Of a DNA stretch of 9,385 nucleotides, positions 5,771 to 9,385 are shown piece after piece. The stretch is from the NCBI GenBank assembly GCA_937873165.1, contig CALMVH010000163.1, positions 6,344 to 15,728 on the forward strand, in the 5' to 3' direction. A program made the translations under genes and the position numbers. Below the pieces are notes generated by a model, which was not told the DNA's origin, did not search any database, and saw only the letters and a list, made by a program, of their open reading frames with translations. The stretch is from an uncultured Rhodospirillales bacterium (GTDB lineage: Bacteria; Pseudomonadota; Alphaproteobacteria; CALMVH01). Each line of letters starts with the position of its first letter. Position 1 is the first letter of the stretch.

Positions 5771-5828
5771 CATTTTACAGAAGATAAACAGGGCATTGAT
5801 CCGAACCCGCTTGCGCTGGTGGAATGGA

Positions 5829-6836
5829 TCACAGGCTGTTCGCGACCATCTCAACCGGCTTCATCCGCCTGCCACGGCTTTGCAGATAAAGTTCGTTCAT
5901 CAGCTGCCGAAGCAGGTACGCGGGAACCGGCCACGGCCGCAGGAAAGTGGCAATCAAGGCTCTTGCGTTCCTGTCTTTCACGGCCCTGATCAGAAGACGC
6001 CATTGCAGACGGCAGTCGACACTGAGGTGATGCCGGCGGAGCGCCATCCTGTTCCCGAGGCCGAGACCCGGTTCGAACCGCAAGGCGTGCGCACTGTCCC
6101 GCAAACATTGAAGATCGGCCTCGGAATGCCTCCCGCTCAGGGAGTTGGCTCGCACCACCGATACATAACCCTGGATCGGCACCAGGCAGAGCCGTCCGCC
6201 ACGCGCCAGGGCACGGGCGTATAGTTCGAAATCTTCGCCCAAACGCATGTGTTCCTGGTAGCCGAGCTGACGGCTGGTCAGGAAGTCGCGCCGCATGAGC
6301 GGCTTGATGAAACCGAGTTCGGCACGTTGACGGCCGCGGCGCGTCACGTTCGACAGCACGAAGTCGCGGAAGTCCACCTGTACCGGCTGAACCACGGCCT
6401 TACCAAGGAAGCTTCGCCGGGCGCCATCGACGGCGTTTTCCGCAACCTGCCACATGTCGTCCGCCACCAGGTCGAAATCTTGGCTGAACCGAAGCATACC
6501 CGCGATGCGGCCCGGCAGAAAAAAATCGTCAGCGTCAAGGATACCGATCCAGGGCGCCTTACTTTCGCGGATCGCCCGGTTCCGAGCAGCGGACGGCCCT
6601 TTATTTCCGGGCTGGCGCAGGACCCGCAACCGACCGGAGCCATCGTCCAGCGCGCGTGCCCGGCTGACCGTCTCGTCGGTGGAGGCATCGTCGACAACGA
6701 CAACTTCCGCCACATCATCTTCGGCCAGCGCCGACGCTACGGCACGCGCAATGGTCGCCTGCGCATTGTAGGCGGCGATTACGATGGCAACGCTGGAGGA
6801 GGATCGAAACATGACTCGCCAATCATCTGCTGACAT
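5829..6836 (-). CDS. Family 2 glycosyltransferase, ExoU/ExoO-like
   Basis: The 335-aa product is a classical GT-A family 2 glycosyltransferase that adds one sugar from a nucleotide donor to a lipid-linked repeat unit at the inner membrane. VAIVIAAYNAQATIARAV (16-33) is the nucleotide-binding first strand, VVVVDDASTD (45-54) carries the donor aspartates, and GPSAARNRAI (80-89) follows. WIGILDADDFFLPGR (96-110) contains the DXD metal site (101-103), then FDLVADDMWQV (121-131). LGED (199-202) supplies the likely catalytic base. The ADDMWQV stretch and overall length recall succinoglycan ExoU/ExoO enzymes (from memory, not a search). The C-terminus is basic (RGRRMKPVEM, 321-330). The start is uncertain. 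ATG 6836 has AGGAAG eleven bases upstream; ATG 6812 lies closer to the conserved core but has a poor ribosome site; the longest frame, from 6917, lacks support. It diverges from the flippase gene. Confidence 0.9.
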   Translation of the reverse strand: MSADDWRVMFRSSSSVAIVIAAYNAQATIARAVASALAEDDVAEVVVVDDASTDETVSRARALDDGSGRLRVLRQPGNKGPSAARNRAIRESKAPWIGILDADDFFLPGRIAGMLRFSQDFDLVADDMWQVAENAVDGARRSFLGKAVVQPVQVDFRDFVLSNVTRRGRQRAELGFIKPLMRRDFLTSRQLGYQEHMRLGEDFELYARALARGGRLCLVPIQGYVSVVRANSLSGRHSEADLQCLRDSAHALRFEPGLGLGNRMALRRHHLSVDCRLQWRLLIRAVKDRNARALIATFLRPWPVPAYLLRQLMNELYLQSRGRRMKPVEMVANSL

Positions 6837-6854
6837 TCGTATACAGTCTTCCTG

Positions 6855-6881
6855 CATTCCGCGCCATATATATGTGGAATG
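6855..6881. repeat. Inverted repeat in the divergent control region
   Basis: CATTCC (6855-6860) and GGAATG (6876-6881) are exact inverted copies around an AT-rich centre containing ATATATAT. It sits just upstream of the leftward glycosyltransferase start, in the 151-base region between the two diverging operons. It could be an operator, or the AT centre a -10 element; nothing identifies the binding protein. Confidence 0.3.
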
Positions 6882-6920
6882 TGGCGGCCATATGAGTGCG
6901 GTGTAGGTTTTCAGCAAATA

Positions 6921-6948
6921 TTGACGGTAGGCGGATTATTGGTACGGC
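6921..6948 (+). promoter_or_regulatory. Weak candidate promoter of the flippase operon
   Basis: TTGACG at 6921-6926 is a good -35 match. The best-spaced -10 is only TACGGC at 6943-6948 (16-base spacer), matching poorly. Initiation near 6955 would leave about 33 bases before the TTG start at 6988. Confidence 0.3.
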
Positions 6949-6987
6949 GATCACTTTTGTGCGGACACCTGAGCAAAGTTACTCGAC

Positions 6988-8439
6988 TTGAAAACACGTT
7001 TCCTAGGGGCTGCCACCATCGCTCTGGCCAGCGGACTGCGCGTGATCGTGCAGGTCGCGGTTCTGCCGGTGATCGGCAGGGTGCTTGGTCCGCATGTGTA
7101 TGGGCAGATGGCACTTGTCGCCCCTTTTGTCTTCTTTTCGATGATGATCGCCGAGTCTGGGCTCGGGGCGTGCATCGTGCGCACCGCCGTGGTCACCCCG
7201 GCGCTGAAGGGCACCGTGTTCTGCTTTTCGGCTTGTCTCAGCCTGGTCTTCATGGCGGGCTTCGCGGCTGTGGCCCGCCCGCTGGGAGCCTACCTGCAGG
7301 AGCCGATGTTCCCTGGCCTGCTCATAGGCATGTCCAGCATCATGCTTCTGGCGTCGCTGAACATCGTGCCCGCAGCCTGTCTGTTGCGGGACAAGCGGTA
7401 TCACTGGATCGCCGCCAGCGATCTGGCCTCCATTGCCGGCAGCCTGGCAGGCGTCGGTCTCGGTATCGCGCTGCATTGGGGCGCGTGGAGCCTGGTCGCG
7501 CAGCAGATCGGCTTGTGGGTCTGCAAGCTGATCGTCGTGTCCATGGGCGCCCGGTTCGTACCCGCGCTGACGTTCCGCTGGTCGGTCCTGAAGGAAAACA
7601 TGCAGTTCGGTTCGCGGCTGACGGCGTCCGGGATCATTGCCTTTCTGGCGCGCAACATCGACAACGTGCTGATCGGCCGGTTTATGGGAACCCAGGTGCT
7701 GGGTTTCTACGCCTTGGCGTTCCAGATCGTCGGCATGCCCCAGATGGTGGTGTCCGGCTCCGTCTACTTCACCCTGTTCGCCGGCACCAGCGAGGCGGTC
7801 AGGTCGGGCGTTTCGCCCAAGCCCCAGTTCCTGACCGTGCTGCGCGGGATCATGCTGTTGTGCATGCCGGCCGTTGTGGGGCTGGCGGCTACGGCCAGCC
7901 TGTCGATCCCCTTGATCATGGGGCCGGAGTGGATGCCATCGGCATGGCTGATCGTCCTGCTGGTGCCCCTTGGATTGTGCCAAACCGTGGGAGCGGCCAT
8001 GGCAGGAGTCCTCAACGGCCTCGGCCGATCCGACACGCTTCTGAAGGCGGAACTGGTTTCCTCCATCGCCACCATCCTCGCGATCCTTGGGGGCGTTGCC
8101 TTGGGAGCAGACGCGGTCGCGATTGGCGTTTCGCTGACGGCGCTGACCTTTCCGGTGATCGCCATGCGCGTGATCGCGCGGCAGTGCGGCATCCGGGCCC
8201 GCGAGGTTGTGCAGGCTATCGGCAGCCCCATTGCCGCATCGCTCGTGATGGGCGCGGCCATCGTTGGTCTGGAACGATCCTTGCCGGATACACTGCCGCG
8301 CCTTGCCGAATTCATGATCTGCGTCGCCGCCGGCGCGCTGCTATACGCGGCCATTCTGTCGCTGGTGTTCAAGGATCGTCTTCTCGCCGACATGGGCGAA
8401 ATCCGATTTGTCCTACGCCGGCAGAAAGGAAATGCATGA
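6988..8439 (+). CDS. Wzx/ExoT-type lipid-linked oligosaccharide flippase
   Basis: The 483-aa product is an inner-membrane protein of the MOP/MATE superfamily, polysaccharide synthesis (PST) branch, which moves undecaprenyl-linked repeat units to the periplasmic face. About 12-14 hydrophobic segments run its length. Family landmarks are VIGRVLGPHVYGQMALV (28-44), CLLRDKRYHWIAASDLASI (131-149), NIDNVLIGRFMGTQVLGFY (223-241), where basic and acidic residues sit by the membrane, and AMAGVLNGLGRSDTLLK (337-353). Length and order are normal for ExoT/WzxC-like proteins. The start is a TTG at 6988: an in-frame TGA lies at 6970-6972, no ATG or GTG occurs between, and any later start would cut the first helix. 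Ribosome-site match is poor, suggesting low expression. Its TGA overlaps the next gene's ATG, forming a flippase-glycosyltransferase operon divergent from the leftward polysaccharide genes. Confidence 0.9.
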   Translation: MKTRFLGAATIALASGLRVIVQVAVLPVIGRVLGPHVYGQMALVAPFVFFSMMIAESGLGACIVRTAVVTPALKGTVFCFSACLSLVFMAGFAAVARPLGAYLQEPMFPGLLIGMSSIMLLASLNIVPAACLLRDKRYHWIAASDLASIAGSLAGVGLGIALHWGAWSLVAQQIGLWVCKLIVVSMGARFVPALTFRWSVLKENMQFGSRLTASGIIAFLARNIDNVLIGRFMGTQVLGFYALAFQIVGMPQMVVSGSVYFTLFAGTSEAVRSGVSPKPQFLTVLRGIMLLCMPAVVGLAATASLSIPLIMGPEWMPSAWLIVLLVPLGLCQTVGAAMAGVLNGLGRSDTLLKAELVSSIATILAILGGVALGADAVAIGVSLTALTFPVIAMRVIARQCGIRAREVVQAIGSPIAASLVMGAAIVGLERSLPDTLPRLAEFMICVAAGALLYAAILSLVFKDRLLADMGEIRFVLRRQKGNA

Positions 8440-9385
8440 ACAGCCCCATCGTCGAAGCGGGCCTGCCCCCGAGCACAAGTTCCGGGATAAAGATCTCGGT
8501 CGTCATACCCTACTTCCAGCGCGAGGCCGGTATCCTGCGCAGGGCGCTCGACTCCGTCCTGCGGCAGTCAGTGCCCCCGGGTACTGCCGTGCATATCGTG
8601 ATCGTGGACGATGGCTCGCCCATGCCCGCGCATGCCGAGGTAAGCGGCCTTGCCGTCGGTTCATCGTTCGACCTCGCTATCATAACTCGACCGAACGGGG
8701 GCGTCGCGGCCGCGCGCAACACCGGCTTGAGGGAACTGGACGAGGCGACCCGGTATATTGCATTTCTTGATTCGGACGACGTTTGGCACGACGACCATCT
8801 TGCGCAGGCGGTCGGGGCGCTGGAACAGGGCAGGGATTTCTACTTCTGCGACAATGCCCGGCCGGGGCATCATCCTTCGCAGTTCCGCGAAAGCCTGAAC
8901 CTGACCGCGCCTATCATCGAGCGCCACCGCAATGCGGTATTGATCGACATCAGCCCTGCCGAGGCGTTTACGCTCATCCTAAAAGACTTTCCGGGGCAGG
9001 CTTCGACAACGCTGTACCGCCGAGCCTGCGCGCCAGAATTGATGTTCGAACAGGCCTTGAAGACATCCGGCGAGGATATGCTGTTCTATCTGGCCCTGGC
9101 GCGCGCCGCCACGCGTGTATGCTTTTCGCCGCGGGTCATGGTGGAATGCGGGCGCGGGGTCAACATCTACTTCGATCATCTCGGTTGGGACGCGCCAGGG
9201 CACTTCACGCAAACAATGGGCCGGTTGCTGTCGCATACCCTGATCCGCCAGACGATCCCGATGGAACGCCCGGATACCCGTTTCAACAATCGCGTTATCG
9301 CAATTCTGCGGCGCAAGATTGCCTTCCTGACCCTGCGTGATCTCTTCAAGAAGGGCGGCAAGTGGCGGGCCGATCTTGGGGAGGC
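8436..9385 (+). CDS. Family 2 glycosyltransferase, ExoW-like (3'-truncated by window)
   Basis: The frame runs from ATG 8436 to the right edge without a stop, giving 316 residues. The start overlaps the flippase TGA as ATGA, with AGAAAGGA at 8423-8430 five bases upstream, so coupling is likely. It is a GT-A family 2 enzyme. ISVVIPYFQREAGILRRALD (20-39) is the first nucleotide-binding element, IVIVDDGSP (54-62) holds the donor aspartates, and GGVAAARNTGL (88-98) follows. RYIAFLDSDDVWHDDHL (106-122) contains the DXD site (112-114), and SGEDMLFYLAL (211-221) has the likely catalytic acid. The IPYFQREAGILRRALDSV opening and downstream spacing recall ExoW of succinoglycan synthesis (memory-based). 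Later the basic LRRKIAFLTLRDLFKKGGKW (291-310) suggests a membrane-surface segment. It would add a sugar to the lipid-linked repeat unit that the co-operonic flippase exports. The end lies beyond the window. Confidence 0.9.
   Translation, partial: MNSPIVEAGLPPSTSSGIKISVVIPYFQREAGILRRALDSVLRQSVPPGTAVHIVIVDDGSPMPAHAEVSGLAVGSSFDLAIITRPNGGVAAARNTGLRELDEATRYIAFLDSDDVWHDDHLAQAVGALEQGRDFYFCDNARPGHHPSQFRESLNLTAPIIERHRNAVLIDISPAEAFTLILKDFPGQASTTLYRRACAPELMFEQALKTSGEDMLFYLALARAATRVCFSPRVMVECGRGVNIYFDHLGWDAPGHFTQTMGRLLSHTLIRQTIPMERPDTRFNNRVIAILRRKIAFLTLRDLFKKGGKWRADLGE

Larger units (their letters stand above)
5601..5828 (-). other. 228-bp intergenic leader region
   Basis: This is the longest gap without a gene. 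Reading leftward it holds the end of the upstream glycosyltransferase unit, the TTGACG/TATCAC promoter candidate, the small hairpin, and the AAGGA ribosome site (5607-5611) of the fusion gene. A plus-strand frame from ATG 5679 crosses it but runs on antisense through the glycosyltransferase gene, so I do not call it. I recognise no riboswitch or T-box pattern. Confidence 0.4.

Noticed and set aside
5679..6224. 181-codon plus-strand frame starting in the intergenic region with a nearby GGTGAGGA
   Set aside because: Two thirds of it is antisense to a well-supported glycosyltransferase, and the first 50 residues show no recognisable domain.
6923..6930. GACGGTAG, one mismatch from the ops core used by RfaH in enteric polysaccharide operons
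   Set aside because: RfaH/ops control is known from gammaproteobacteria. The match is short and imperfect, and it overlaps the likely -35 box, so chance is more likely.
7003..7983. 326-codon minus-strand open frame in the flippase gene
   Set aside because: The translation is a His/Gln/Arg-rich mirror of a membrane protein gene. The flippase frame on the other strand has clear family motifs.
2065..9385. Genomic island carried in at the tRNA-Val gene
   Set aside because: No integrase, no repeated tRNA 3' end elsewhere in the window and no evident change in base composition were seen.

Overview
The window is GC-rich, densely packed bacterial chromosome. Alphaproteobacteria fit best. The evidence is a tRNA-Val(CAC) typical of that class, a four-helix 'PhnA-like' membrane protein common there, and exopolysaccharide proteins that recall the rhizobial Exo (succinoglycan) set. 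I cannot fix the genus; a sphingomonad or a member of the Acetobacteraceae/Rhodospirillales is possible. I see no insertion sequence, integrase, CRISPR array or clear pseudogene.

Layout. Positions 1-87 hold the last codons of a plus-strand gene. A complete tRNA-Val(CAC) with encoded CCA follows at 131-205, and a perfect 9-bp hairpin overlaps its 3' end. A 208-aa 2-oxoglutarate/Fe(II) oxygenase of the TIGR02466 type is at 303-929 (+). Converging on it, minus strand, is a two-gene unit: a PhnA-like membrane protein (1946-1023) whose stop overlaps the start of a 24-aa one-helix membrane peptide (1026-952).

From 2065 to the right edge lies part of a polysaccharide export and assembly locus, arranged divergently around 6837-6987. 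Leftward are an ExoU/ExoO-like family 2 glycosyltransferase (6836-5829), an 870-aa flavoprotein/aminotransferase fusion (5600-2988), and a poorly recognised GT-A-like protein (2991-2065) that overlaps the fusion gene by ATGA. Rightward are a Wzx/ExoT-type flippase beginning with TTG (6988-8439) and an ExoW-like family 2 glycosyltransferase (from 8436), also joined by an ATGA overlap and cut off by the window end.

The most striking object is the 870-aa fusion. Its first half is a two-dinucleotide-fold FAD/NAD(P) enzyme resembling the SidA/IucD/PvdA N-hydroxylase or pyridine-nucleotide oxidoreductase group. Its second half is a complete DegT/DnrJ/EryC1/StrS PLP-dependent sugar aminotransferase with the catalytic lysine. 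The joint carries no stop and no usable internal start, so it looks like a genuine bifunctional enzyme. My inference is that the locus builds a repeat unit containing an amino sugar that is oxidised next to, or at, the nitrogen. The two glycosyltransferases and the GT-A-like protein would assemble the unit and the flippase would move it across the inner membrane. The tRNA, the oxygenase and the PhnA-like unit are probably unrelated neighbours.
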